DNA from: JAZIHH01 sp036678685
GTDB taxonomy: Bacteria > Bacillota > UBA4882 > UBA10575
Reading direction: 5' to 3'
Length of the DNA: 64,000 nt
Assembly (NCBI GenBank): GCA_036678685.1
Contig: JAZIHH010000020.1
Span: 806,001 to 870,000, forward strand
Shown piece after piece: positions 9,701 through 18,636 of this stretch (positions are counted from its first letter, which is position 1; each line of letters begins with the position of its first letter). The position numbers and the translations under genes are program-made. The notes below the pieces were generated by a model. It did no database searches, had not been told where the DNA came from, and saw only the letters and a list, made by a program, of their open reading frames with translations.

Positions 9701-12700
9701 TCACGAAGATTCCGACAACGGGTTGATAGACTACCTATGAGGAATTGAAACGTAGATATAAAGCTATTGACAACGCAGCCTCTGTTGGTTGATAGACTAC
9801 CTATGAGGAATTGAAACCTGTACTTGTTGCGAAAGGTGCGAAGCACCCTTACCGGGTTGATAGACTACCTATGAGGAATTGAAACTTGACATGTTCGGAG
9901 AGGACAGCGACGTCTTCCGGGGGTTGATAGACTACCTATGAGGAATTGAAACCAACATCACCGTCTATGTCGTTTATAGTTTCAATCTCGGGTTGATAGA
10001 CTACCTATGAGGAATTGAAACATATCACATTCATCCCTAAATTGCTGCTGCGTTATCGGGTTGATAGACTACCTATGAGGAATTGAAACCACCGTGGTGG
10101 CCCCGTGGGAGAAAATCATGGCCACCGTTGATAGACTACCTATGAGGAATTGAAACTTGCTTACTACGAAGCACGCGCAAAAGACCTCGTACGGTTGATA
10201 GACTACCTATGAGGAATTGAAACCTTCAACAGGTGGAAAATGCCTGTAAAAAGTTTATGGAGGTTGATAGACTACCTATGAGGAATTGAAACTCCGCAGA
10301 GTAAATGTATCTCCGGGCAATGCCTCGTCGTTGATAGACTACCTATGAGGAATTGAAACAAGGAATACCCATGTAATCATAAATACTCTTCTCCGGGTTG
10401 ATAGACTACCTATGAGGAATTGAAACCGGGGAGCTGGTAGCGCAGCTGGCTGAGAGCCCGAAGGTTGATAGACTACCTATGAGGAATTGAAACACCAATA
10501 AAATCTACAAACTCAACAAAACAGATCTCAGGTTGATAGACTACCTATGAGGAATTGAAACTAAATTGCCTTTTCGGCATTCCTTTTAGGTAGGCTAGGG
10601 TTGATAGACTACCTATGAGGAATTGAAACTGGCCAATGCTCAACCTATTGTTCAAAATATTGCTAAGTTGATAGACTACCTATGAGGAATTGAAACTCGG
10701 CTTCACGCTGAAGGAAAACCGGTTAACGTTGCGGTTGATAGATTACCTATGAGGAATTGAAACCGAAATTGAAGTTAGAATTAATTTAGCTGATAACAAT
10801 GTTGATAGACTACCTATGAGGAATTGAAACAAGCTAATGATGTGGATATAAGTAGTAAGTGCCGAGGTTGATAGACTACCTATGAGGAATTGAAACACGG
10901 ATGAGGACTGGAAAGACCTTGCGCGCGCGTGTGTTGATAGACTACCTATGAGGAATTGAAACATCTCAGAGATTGACCGGATTGGCCCTTCAGAAACACG
11001 GTTGATAGACTACCTATGAGGAATTGAAACATGGAGCCGCCGGGGAGATTCGAACTCCCAGCCCGGGGTTGATAGACTACCTATGAGGAATTGAAACTTG
11101 AAGCAGCGAAAAACGACTGGAAAGTCATGGACAGGTTGATAGACTACCTATGAGGAATTGAAACCAAGTTCCGATGCGCGGTATTGGCTGTCGTCAAGGT
11201 ATGGTTGATAGACTACCTATGAGGAATTGAAACATTTCCTCATGGAACTGCGTGCTGCATACGACGAAGGGTTGATAGACTACCTATGAGGAATTGAAAC
11301 CGGCCTCTCCACCTTTTCCCCGGATTGCATCAACCAGTTGATAGACTACCTATGAGGAATTGAAACTACATAGCCGTTATATTTTTCGAAGTGTCCGTTA
11401 TGAAGGTTGATAGACTACCTATGAGGAATTGAAACTTTCTTTGCCCCTCGTTTGGTGAGTGGCACCACAAGGGTTGATAGACTACCTATGAGGAATTGAA
11501 ACTACCCATCCCAGTTGATAGCCAACCAACCTTTATACTCTGTTGATAGACTACCTATGAGGAATTGAAACATTGCTAAAGCCGCGGACCAAGAAGTATT
11601 CAAAGGGTGTTGATAGACTACCTATGAGGAATTGAAACTTCTCGCGTTGCCGGCGGTTTGTCTTCCCGAATGGGAGGTTGATAGACTACCTATGAGGAAT
11701 TGAAACTATTCTAGCTGGTCCCAAACTTCGATATTGATCATGTTGATAGACTACCTATGAGGAATTGAAACTTGGAGTCTTAGTGCAAGCAATGGCAAAC
11801 CTTCGCCCGTTGATAGACTACCTATGAGGAATTGAAACACCCCAAATATTTCGGGCCTAAATCCTGCGCTCGCCGGTTGATAGACTACCTATGAGGAATT
11901 GAAACGGGGAGATTCAACCAAAAAAATCTACAAACTATTAAACGTTGATAGACTACCTATGAGGAATTGAAACTTCTCGCGTTGCCGGCGGTTTGTCTTC
12001 CCGAATGGGAGGTTGATAGACTACCTATGAGGAATTGAAACTATTCTAGCTGGTCCCAAACTTCGATATTGATCATGTTGATAGACTACCTATGAGGAAT
12101 TGAAACTTGGAGTCTTAGTGCAAGCAATGGCAAACCTTCGCCCGTTGATAGACTACCTATGAGGAATTGAAACCCGCAAAGTATATCCGTATCATGAAAT
12201 ATACCTAGCGTTGATAGACTACCTATGAGGAATTGAAACTGATGCTCTACTAATGTACCATTTCGGATATTGATTACGTTGATAGACTACCTATGAGGAA
12301 TTGAAACATGGAATTTTATACAATACTTACTAATATCGGAAAAGGTTGATAGACTACCTATGAGGAATTGAAACGGAGACGAATCATATATAGTTGGGCC
12401 AGTGGTTGAGGTTGATAGACTACCTATGAGGAATTGAAACCTTCGTATACTTTACCGGGTTCCAGTTCGAAGCTGGTGTTGATAGACTACCTATGAGGAA
12501 TTGAAACATTTGTAAGTTCTGGAAGTCGGCTCCGTAAATTCTGTTGATAGACTACCTATGAGGAATTGAAACAGATAATATCGAATAGCGTTTCTCCATC
12601 TTCAACTCGGTTGATAGACTACCTATGAGGAATTGAAACAGCTCACAGCAAGCCGTGAAGAGCTGCTCTTGCGAGAGTTGATAGACTACCTATGAGGAAT

Positions 12701-13437
12701 TGAAACATCAGATCAACGTCCAATTGGTCTAGCTGTTGTACCGTTGATAGACTACCTATGAGGAATTGAAACCGCAACCACCGAATCCCAGCTGGCTATC
12801 ATGAGGAACGTTGATAGACTACCTATGAGGAATTGAAACAATTCCGGACGAGATCATCGAAGAGATGTTGGGTTGGGGTTGATAGACTACCTATGAGGAA
12901 TTGAAACGTGGATTGGCGGCCAAGACTGCGATTGACTTTGAGGTTGATAGACTACCTATGAGGAATTGAAACGCTGGTGCTGGCAAACAGGTCGGAATGA
13001 CTGAAGCGTTGATAGACTACCTATGAGGAATTGAAACAACCCAAAAGATGATCCTGATTCGGTGTTACAACGGTTGATAGACTACCTATGAGGAATTGAA
13101 ACAGGAGGTGGAGAGATGATTCCCTGGTGGTGGTTGATCGTTGATAGACTACCTATGAGGAATTGAAACCTGGAACCGGAAAAAAATCTACATCTCAACC
13201 CCGGTCGTTGATAGACTACCTATGAGGAATTGAAACCGGAAAACACCCGTGTAAGCGAAATCCAAAAAGCGGGTTGATAGACTACCTATGAGGAATTGAA
13301 ACGTGCACAACCCCTGTATTTTCCTCAACAAATTTCTGCGTTGATAGACTACCTATGAGGAATTGAAACCCCGACAACGATCATTTTCCCATCTTCTGTT
13401 TTTTCTCGTTGATAGACTACCTATGAGGAATTGAAAC
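6702..13437 (+). CRISPR. CRISPR array, 101 repeats and 100 spacers, type I-B
   Basis: The 30-bp repeat begins GTTGATAGACTACC and ends TGAGGAATTGAAAC. I counted 101 copies by hand, with spacing 65-70 bp, so spacers are 35-40 nt. All copies are identical except the one at 8653 (C to T at repeat base 14) and the one at 10734 (C to T at base 10). The ATTGAAAC end gives the standard 8-nt crRNA handle. The leader is at the low-coordinate side next to cas3, so the newest spacers are near 6.7 kb. Three spacers near 11.6-12.2 kb occur twice. The last repeat is perfect and is followed by a 33-nt partial spacer ending at an IS256 element. Apparent proteins read across the array on the minus strand (recurrent FQFLIGSLST) are translations of the repeat, not genes. 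Confidence 0.99.
11639..12173 (+). repeat. Duplicated three-spacer block inside the array
   Basis: The spacers at 11639-11676 (TTCTCGCGTTGCC...), 11707-11741 (TATTCTAGCTGG...) and 11772-11808 (TTGGAGTCTTAG...) recur in the same order at 11974-12011, 12042-12076 and 12107-12143. Two unique spacers separate the copies; the offset is 335 bp. This is the mark of unequal recombination between repeats. Confidence 0.97.
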
Positions 13438-13470
13438 CAAGAACGGTTGCAACGATCAAGTCCAAATTAG
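13438..13470 (+). other. Partial last spacer cut by IS256
   Basis: After the perfect repeat at 13408-13437 come about 33 nt (CAAGAACGGTTGCAAC...AAATTAG) before the IS256 inverted repeat. A normal spacer here is 35-40 nt. No further repeat is found beyond the element, so the distal array appears to have been lost. Confidence 0.75.
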
Positions 13471-14792
13471 TGTGTAAATTCCTCAGTTATCATTAAATTT
13501 ATCTGATATACGCGACATTACTTCGGTCGCTAGTTTGTTTTTGCTCTTCTTGCCACTGAAGGTATTCACTCATATCCAGGTATTTTTTGCCGCTTATCCA
13601 CTTGTCGTCAATTTCCATAAGTAAGGCTCCAATTAGGCGAATTGCCGATTCCCGGTTCGGGAAAATACGGATAACTCGTTCCCTGCGCCTAATCTCTTCG
13701 ATAAGACGCTCGACAGCGTTTGTAGTACGCAGACGCCGGCGATATTTTTCCGGCAGCATAAGGACCGCGGTAGCATCATCAAAGCCCATTTCAAGTATTT
13801 GCATGGCCTTGGGTGCTTTTTTCTCAAATGTCTCCAAGGTTTGATTCAATAACAACCGGGCAGTACCGATATCAGGCGCATCCAGAATCGCTCGCAGATG
13901 CGGATAAAGCTCTTCTTTTGCCGACTTAGGCGTAGCGTCCATGATATTACGCATAAAGTGGGTTTGGCAGCGATGCCAGGTAACACCCTGGAAGTAGCGG
14001 CGAACCGCCTTGACCAGGCCGCCATGGTCATCTGATACTACCAGTTCGACACCACGCAGGTTACGGCTTTTAAGCCAGGAAAAAAACTGGCTCCAACTGG
14101 CTTCAGATTCACTGTCGCCCAGCATGAGACCTAAAACTTCCCGGTAGCCTTCGGTATTTATGCCGATAGCGATCATAGCGCTCCGGGAACGGACGCGACC
14201 GTCTTCACGAATCTTCAGTACGAAAGCATCCACCAAGACAAAAGGATAGCATTTTTCCCGCAAGTCCCGGTTATTCCAAGCGTTCACAATGGGGTCCAGT
14301 TTCTTGCACAACTCTGAAACAGTGGATTTGGAAAATTCGGTACCACACAGCTCTTCCGTTATCTGACTGACCTTGCGGGTAGAGACCCCGTTGATTACCA
14401 TTTCCATCAGGGCCAGTATCAAGGCCTGTTCGCTCCGCTGGTAGCGGGCAAACATCTCGGTGGAAAACTGACCGTTACGAAAACGCGGAACATGTAAGGC
14501 TATGGTTCCCACCCGGGTGGTTAGTGTATGCGGGCGTGTGCCGTTACGGTACCCCTTCCTTTTATCAGTGCGTTCGTATGGTTCGGCTTGAAGCTGTTCG
14601 GTGGCTTGCGCCTGCAAAATCTGGTTCAATACCGATTCCAATAGCGCTGACACGCCGGCATCCTTGTTATTTCCTAAAAATAGACGATGCAAAAGTTCTT
14701 GATCTACGGTAATCTGGTATTGAGCCATTTCAAATTCCTCCTCTCAGAATTTTGGTTTCTCCAACCTCTATTCTAACTGAGGAATTTGTTAA
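13471..14792 (-). mobile_element. IS256-family insertion sequence, copy A
   Basis: The element is about 1.3 kb, bounded by inverted repeats sharing AAATTCCTCAGTTA (13476-13489) and its reverse complement (14774-14787). It contains one transposase gene. No clear 8-9 bp target duplication is visible, which fits with a deletion of the adjacent array after insertion. The exact outer ends are uncertain by a few bases. Confidence 0.85.
13499..14728 (-). CDS. IS256-family (Mutator-like) transposase
   Basis: The 409-aa DDE transposase catalyses movement of copy A. The catalytic triad is readable: Asp in FVLVDAFV (about residue 167), Asp in ELVVSDDHGG (about 234), and Glu in TTNAVERLIEEIRRR (about 340), the family hallmark. 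The Mutator signature GVTWHRCQTHFMRN lies between. The start ATG 14728 follows GAGAGGAGGAATTTGAA. The gene appears intact, so copy A may still be active. Confidence 0.95.
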   Translation of the reverse strand: MAQYQITVDQELLHRLFLGNNKDAGVSALLESVLNQILQAQATEQLQAEPYERTDKRKGYRNGTRPHTLTTRVGTIALHVPRFRNGQFSTEMFARYQRSEQALILALMEMVINGVSTRKVSQITEELCGTEFSKSTVSELCKKLDPIVNAWNNRDLREKCYPFVLVDAFVLKIREDGRVRSRSAMIAIGINTEGYREVLGLMLGDSESEASWSQFFSWLKSRNLRGVELVVSDDHGGLVKAVRRYFQGVTWHRCQTHFMRNIMDATPKSAKEELYPHLRAILDAPDIGTARLLLNQTLETFEKKAPKAMQILEMGFDDATAVLMLPEKYRRRLRTTNAVERLIEEIRRRERVIRIFPNRESAIRLIGALLMEIDDKWISGKKYLDMSEYLQWQEEQKQTSDRSNVAYIR

Positions 14793-14821
14793 TGGCTCCC
14801 TCTTTTTTAGGAAACCAATTT

Positions 14822-14844
14822 TACACCATTATACGGACTTAACT
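14822..14844 (+). repeat. 23-bp direct repeat, copy 1
   Basis: TACACCATTATACGGACTTA plus ACT occurs here and, identical and in the same orientation, at 18380-18402. The two copies enclose the IS21 element, the DUF5085-like gene and a transposon end. It may be the end of a lost insertion sequence. Confidence 0.7.
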
Positions 14845-14936
14845 GTTGCAACAACCAGGAACAGGATCAGGGTGTATTTGGCAAGTAGAAAATCTAGCAT
14901 TCGGCAAATAATTTTTTAGCACCCTCATTTCCATAA

Positions 14937-15659
14937 TTAGCAATTAATGGTAGAGTGTTTCAGCCGGTAACTGGTGCCCGTAAAAACCAGCAAATGGCTA
15001 TGGTGGACAAGTCGATCGATCAGAGCAGTGGTTAGTTTTTCATCATAGAAGATCCCATTCCATTTGCTGAATTCGATGTTGGTGGTGATAATCACGCTCC
15101 TTTGCTCATAACATTCGGAGATTACTTGGAAAAGTAATTGGGCTCCTAATTTTTCGAAAGGGATATAGCCCCATTCGTCACAGATTAAAAGGTCTGTTTT
15201 CTCTAATTGCCGAAAAACCTTTTTGATATTGCCGGCAGCTTTAGCTTCCAGTAACAGGTTAACCAATGTGGCTGTGCGGAAAAACTTTACCCTTTTTCCG
15301 CTATTACAAGCCTCTATGCTAATAGCAGTAGCTAAATGGGTCTTGCCGGTGCCAGGTGGTCCATAAAGAATTAAGTTTTCTCTGTTTCCAATAAAAGCCC
15401 CGGTTTTAAGTGATTCCATCTCCAAGCTATTCGGAATTTGAATCTCAGCAAAGGAGTACCCGGCAAAGGTCTTAATTACCGGGAAACCAGCTTGTTTTAG
15501 TAATCGATTTTTCCTATGTATAGCTCTACGTTCAACCTCCATTTGGAGCAGTTTTAATAAAAACTGCTCATGAGTATCGGCTTCGATGGTTGGGTAATTT
15601 TCCACAAACCCTTGACCTAAGCGGAGCTCTCGACAATACTTGGCAATTATTTCTTGCAT
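14937..15659 (-). CDS. istB: IS21-family helper ATPase IstB
   Basis: IstB is the AAA+ ATPase that selects target DNA and stimulates the IstA transposase. The 240-aa protein shows Walker A LYGPPGTGKTHLA (about residue 98), Walker B LLICDEWGY (about 160) and sensor VIITTNIEFS. Length is normal. The start ATG 15659 is preceded by AAAGGAGCGGTATC. It overlaps istA by 13 bp, indicating coupled translation. Confidence 0.95.
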   Translation of the reverse strand: MQEIIAKYCRELRLGQGFVENYPTIEADTHEQFLLKLLQMEVERRAIHRKNRLLKQAGFPVIKTFAGYSFAEIQIPNSLEMESLKTGAFIGNRENLILYGPPGTGKTHLATAISIEACNSGKRVKFFRTATLVNLLLEAKAAGNIKKVFRQLEKTDLLICDEWGYIPFEKLGAQLLFQVISECYEQRSVIITTNIEFSKWNGIFYDEKLTTALIDRLVHHSHLLVFTGTSYRLKHSTINC

Positions 15660-17158
15660 GATACCGCTCCTTTCATTAAGAGTAGATCATAAAGCGCGGT
15701 ATCGGTCGTAAAGGCCGGAAGTTGAGGCGTACTCTCTTTTAGCGTTAGCTCAGGCAGTTCAATTGTGGGATTGTTCATCCGGTAAAAGGTAAGCCAGATA
15801 CTGTCCGGGTCGGATACTCCTTGGTCTAATGCCTGTTCAAAGGCGGAAGTTGCTGTTTCCAGATCTGTTTCTTCCACCATTTTGCGCAAGATGTTTAAAG
15901 AGGCCTTCTTCTGCGGGTAATGGCATTGCGCAAAGTATTCTTGGAGAATCTCCGGTAACTGATGAAAGAAAGCCGTGTATTTTAAGGCTGTTGGCCGTTT
16001 TGCCATCAGCTGTAGATAGGGGACCCAGTTCATCGCCTCTTGTTTTTTGCCGTATAAACGTTGATGTCTGATGACTTCGTGCCAATCTTCATCCATGACG
16101 ATAATTTCCTGGGCGGTGGCTCTTATCCATAATTGTTTGCCGGCAAAGATGGGCGATGTTGAATACTGTTTGTTGTCAAATCTAACCTTGGCATATTTAT
16201 CAGCTTTGACTTTTTTGTACCGGCCGATTTCAAACGGAGTTTCCGGTAAATTATGCATCACCGCTAGATCTTCGGCAAACAGATCGGCAATCAATTTTCC
16301 TTTTTTGTAATGCTTCCGCTGCATGTCCTGGACAGCCTTTTCGAGGAGGTCTTTATTAAACTCCTCAAGATCTTTGAACTCGGGAACTGGCACAAAAAAG
16401 TTCCGGCGGCTGTAACCGACTTTGTTCTCCACATGCCCTTTTTCTTGAGCGCGCGCTGGATTGCAAAAGTTCGTTTTAAAGCCATAATGCAGGGCGAATC
16501 GTTTAAAGTTTTCTGTTATTTCTCGTTTGCCGTATTCTAAGACCTTTTTTACGATGGTTGGCGGGTTATCAAACAAAATACCTCCCGGTATTTTACCTAT
16601 ATATTCAAAGATGTTCTTTAACCCGGTTTCGAGACATTCCAGGTTTTGGCCTTTGAAAACCTGCGTAAACCCGGCGTTGCTGTAGGGGAAAGAGAGTGTT
16701 AGATACAACCCGGTAAATCTTTCACCGTTTTCAATGAAATCAGCCTCCCCGAAATCCGCCTGGGCTTTCCCAGGAGAATGTTCAAGAGGAATAGAGCAAT
16801 CATTATTGGTATATAACTCTTTTTTCTTAGCCGATACATAGTATCTCACTGTACGCTCAGAGACCTTGAATCCTATCCCATACATCTCTTGCAAGCGGTC
16901 ATATACTCGTTTGGCGGTATGTCTTTGCTTTGGTCTTTCTTTTAAATCATTGGTTAGCCATTCATCAATTATTGCCTTGTAGGGATCGAGCTTACTTTTT
17001 CGCCTTTGCTTGCGGCGAGCGATGTTGAAATCTTGTTTTTCGGCATATTTTTTTACGGTTTCGAAAGCATGTCCGGTCTCTCTTGCGATTTCCCTTAAAG
17101 ATTGGCCTTTCCTATCACGCAAATATTTGATATGATTGATTTCGTCCATTGTCAACAT
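15647..17158 (-). CDS. istA: IS21-family transposase IstA
   Basis: The 503-aa DDE transposase begins with a helix-turn-helix (RKGQSLREIARETGHAFETV) followed by the rve integrase core: Asp in KAQADFGEADF (about residue 135), Asp in GGILFDNPPTIV (about 197) and Glu in QEKGHVENKVGYSRR (about 243). The usual C-terminal beta domain follows. Two starts are possible: ATG 17158, which abuts GAAAGG, or ATG 17149, which sits about 9 nt from it and is better placed. No disruption is seen. Confidence 0.95.
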   Translation of the reverse strand: MLTMDEINHIKYLRDRKGQSLREIARETGHAFETVKKYAEKQDFNIARRKQRRKSKLDPYKAIIDEWLTNDLKERPKQRHTAKRVYDRLQEMYGIGFKVSERTVRYYVSAKKKELYTNNDCSIPLEHSPGKAQADFGEADFIENGERFTGLYLTLSFPYSNAGFTQVFKGQNLECLETGLKNIFEYIGKIPGGILFDNPPTIVKKVLEYGKREITENFKRFALHYGFKTNFCNPARAQEKGHVENKVGYSRRNFFVPVPEFKDLEEFNKDLLEKAVQDMQRKHYKKGKLIADLFAEDLAVMHNLPETPFEIGRYKKVKADKYAKVRFDNKQYSTSPIFAGKQLWIRATAQEIIVMDEDWHEVIRHQRLYGKKQEAMNWVPYLQLMAKRPTALKYTAFFHQLPEILQEYFAQCHYPQKKASLNILRKMVEETDLETATSAFEQALDQGVSDPDSIWLTFYRMNNPTIELPELTLKESTPQLPAFTTDTALYDLLLMKGAVSCKK

Positions 17159-17367
17159 CCTTTCTTTACCCCCCTAATTTGTGTGATGGCTAATTAGAAG
17201 GGTAATCTTTTTTGAGGGTGCTGGCAATGGATTTTTCCATTTTTCTGCTAGACTTCTATCTTGCCATTTGCTCTATTTCTATTTTGCCATAAACACATAT
17301 ATCATTAATGCTCTAGATAGTAAAAAGAGTGTACTCTGGAAACGGATAAGCGTTTTCTTTAGATGAT

Positions 17368-17844
17368 CTAAAGAATAGATGGGTTTATACCAATATAAAC
17401 ATCTATAACCATTTCGCTCAAGGATTGTCCGGGTTCTAGATCTTTTATGTTTACATTGTAAGCTGTTGTAATTTGTTGCAGACCGTTTTTCTTTATATAT
17501 GTCATTAATTCATTGTAAGTGTTTTGAAGTAGATTTGGATCTCCATGGTGTCTTATTGAAACTGCGTTGATGAGGTGAAAAGTCTTTTTAAATCTATACT
17601 CGCCGCTTAAATTCACCTCTCTGTCCATTGGAACAAGGATTTCCATGTCGAGGATAGGTTCTTCATTTATTTTCTCAATATTAAAAGTAGCAGTCACAAT
17701 GGGTCCGTTTTTCTTTATATTATTTTTTTTAAAAAATTCACCAATTTTCATCATTTCCTGTTGTACATCAGCTTGCCTCATTTTTTTTCGTAAAGACAGC
17801 ACATTTTCTAGTCTTAATTCTTTATTATTTTCAATTATTGGCAT
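17368..17844 (-). CDS. DUF5085-like (GyrI/effector-binding-like) protein
   Basis: The 158-aa protein begins MPIIENNKELRLENVLSLRKKM, with a fold pattern of paired strands and helices resembling GyrI-like small-molecule-binding domains. I associate it with the DUF5085 family of Firmicutes, but from memory of family style rather than a hard motif. A strong ribosome site (AGGAGAGGGTG) precedes ATG 17844. It is an isolated gene between IS21 and a transposon-end relic, so context tells little. Function unknown; no signal peptide or membrane segment. Confidence 0.6.
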   Translation of the reverse strand: MPIIENNKELRLENVLSLRKKMRQADVQQEMMKIGEFFKKNNIKKNGPIVTATFNIEKINEEPILDMEILVPMDREVNLSGEYRFKKTFHLINAVSIRHHGDPNLLQNTYNELMTYIKKNGLQQITTAYNVNIKDLEPGQSLSEMVIDVYIGINPSIL

Positions 17845-17979
17845 TTAATCACCCTCTCCTGTTAATTAGTGGTACCATTTAGCGTTTATAAGAAAATAAA
17901 TGCTGGATTATAAATAATAAAAGACTAAAACACTACTAAAAATAAGATGGTCAGAATATTAACAACAATTACTCCCTTA

Positions 17980-18028
17980 CGGATAGAAATCGTGAGAAAT
18001 CTTCAGTCATATTATGCGGGAAAAAACA
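17980..18028 (+). mobile_element. Solitary transposon end related to the 30.5-33.5 kb element
   Basis: About 49 bp (GGATAGAAATCGTGAG...TTATGCGGGAAAAAACA) match the right end of the Mu/Tn7-like transposon at 33495-33543 with only a handful of substitutions. No transposon genes lie on either side, so this is a relic end left after deletion. Confidence 0.7.
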
Positions 18029-18034
18029 CAGTCA

Positions 18035-18331
18035 GTTGGCAAAAGAAGTTTTCTCTATCGTTCTATCAATGACGGCGTTTCAACTGGCGTCGTCTGTTAT
18101 TGCTTTTGGCTCATCGGTTCCAAGAAACAGCACCAAATCTCCACCGGCACGCTCTCACTTATTGTTAGCATATTGGCAGCAGGGCATTGTATCCCTTATC
18201 TGCTCTATGACAGTTAGTTTGTTTTTTAAAAGACTGTCTGCAGGGTCCAGTAATTCCGTTTGCTTGTGATCTGATGCTTGACGTAATCCCCAAGGTCTTC
18301 TATACTTACTACTACCAGGGATAACGTTATA
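18035..18331 (-). pseudogene. Possible decayed ORF with three in-frame TGA codons
   Basis: On the minus strand a frame of about 115 codons reads VIPGSSKYRRPWGL, then LLKNKLTVIEQIRDTMP, and GDLVLFLGTDEPKAITDD, interrupted only by TGA at 18155-18157, 18080-18082 and 18032-18034. I do not recognise the protein. The last segment runs into the transposon end. It may be a remnant of a host or phage gene. Confidence is low because the frame could be open by chance. Confidence 0.3.
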
Positions 18332-18379
18332 TTACTTCCTATAGTAGCTATAAATGGTTGGATTGACATAAATTTAGGA

Positions 18380-18402
18380 TACACCATTATACGGACTTAA
18401 CT
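18380..18402 (+). repeat. 23-bp direct repeat, copy 2
   Basis: Identical to 14822-14844, same orientation (begins TACACCATTATACGG). Confidence 0.7.
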
Positions 18403-18432
18403 CGTTACATTGCATCAAATAGCATGACATAA

Positions 18433-18636
18433 TCAATTATCATGATCACTTTTTTTATGTGTCTCAATAATATAGGCGCCCGTTACTACTATAGTAGAAA
18501 TTATAACGATAAGGGTTGTAATTCGTATAATTATTGAAGTTGAACTAGTAGTAAGATAATTAATTAATACCATTGCAGTACATATCCATGTGATAATTAA
18601 TGTTGATTTTTGTCTTTTCCCTTTTTTATTAGTCAT
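18433..18636 (-). CDS. Small two-helix membrane protein
   Basis: The 67-aa product has a basic start (MTNKKGKRQK), two hydrophobic segments (about residues 12-30 and 34-54) and a charged tail (ETHKKSDHDN). The start ATG 18636 is preceded by GAGGGAGTGATTTATT, a good ribosome site. No homology is recognised. It stands alone among IS debris, with an inferred Nin-Cin topology. It could be a small stress or toxin-like membrane peptide, but nothing in the sequence proves this. Confidence 0.5.
   Translation of the reverse strand: MTNKKGKRQKSTLIITWICTAMVLINYLTTSSTSIIIRITTLIVIISTIVVTGAYIIETHKKSDHDN

Larger units (their letters stand above)
14873..17297 (-). mobile_element. IS21-family insertion sequence
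   Basis: The element has the classic istA-istB pair with overlapping frames. The ends carry the multiple short repeats usual for IS21: at the low side TGTATTTGGCAAGTAG, at the high side (reverse strand) TGTGTTTATGGCAAAATAG and a further GGCAAGATAGAAG copy. A second inverted pair around AGCACCCTCA lies inside each end (about 14911 and 17214). No target duplication could be assigned. Both genes look complete. Confidence 0.85.

Noticed and set aside
7568..10964. Minus-strand open frames with recurring FQFLIGSLST in the array region
   Set aside because: They are translations of the CRISPR repeat with spacer inserts; no ribosome sites. Spacer-encoded segments were used only to recognise targets.
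11031..11067. A real tRNA gene inside the array
   Set aside because: Only the T-arm and acceptor 3' strand are present and the piece is exactly one spacer long, so it is a spacer, not a gene.
13587..17158. Plus-strand open frames opposite the IS256 and IS21 genes
   Set aside because: They are antisense shadows without ribosome sites or recognisable domains.
17969..18031. A conserved protein C-terminus (FFPHxMTEDFSxFLS) shared between 18.0 and 33.5 kb
   Set aside because: The shared stretch coincides with the transposon terminus defined by inverted-repeat alignment, so the common translation is a by-product of the DNA end.
18155..18157. Selenocysteine or recoded TGA
   Set aside because: No SECIS-like hairpin was recognised after the codons, and neighbouring genes use TGA as ordinary stop (for example cas8b and the exporter gene).
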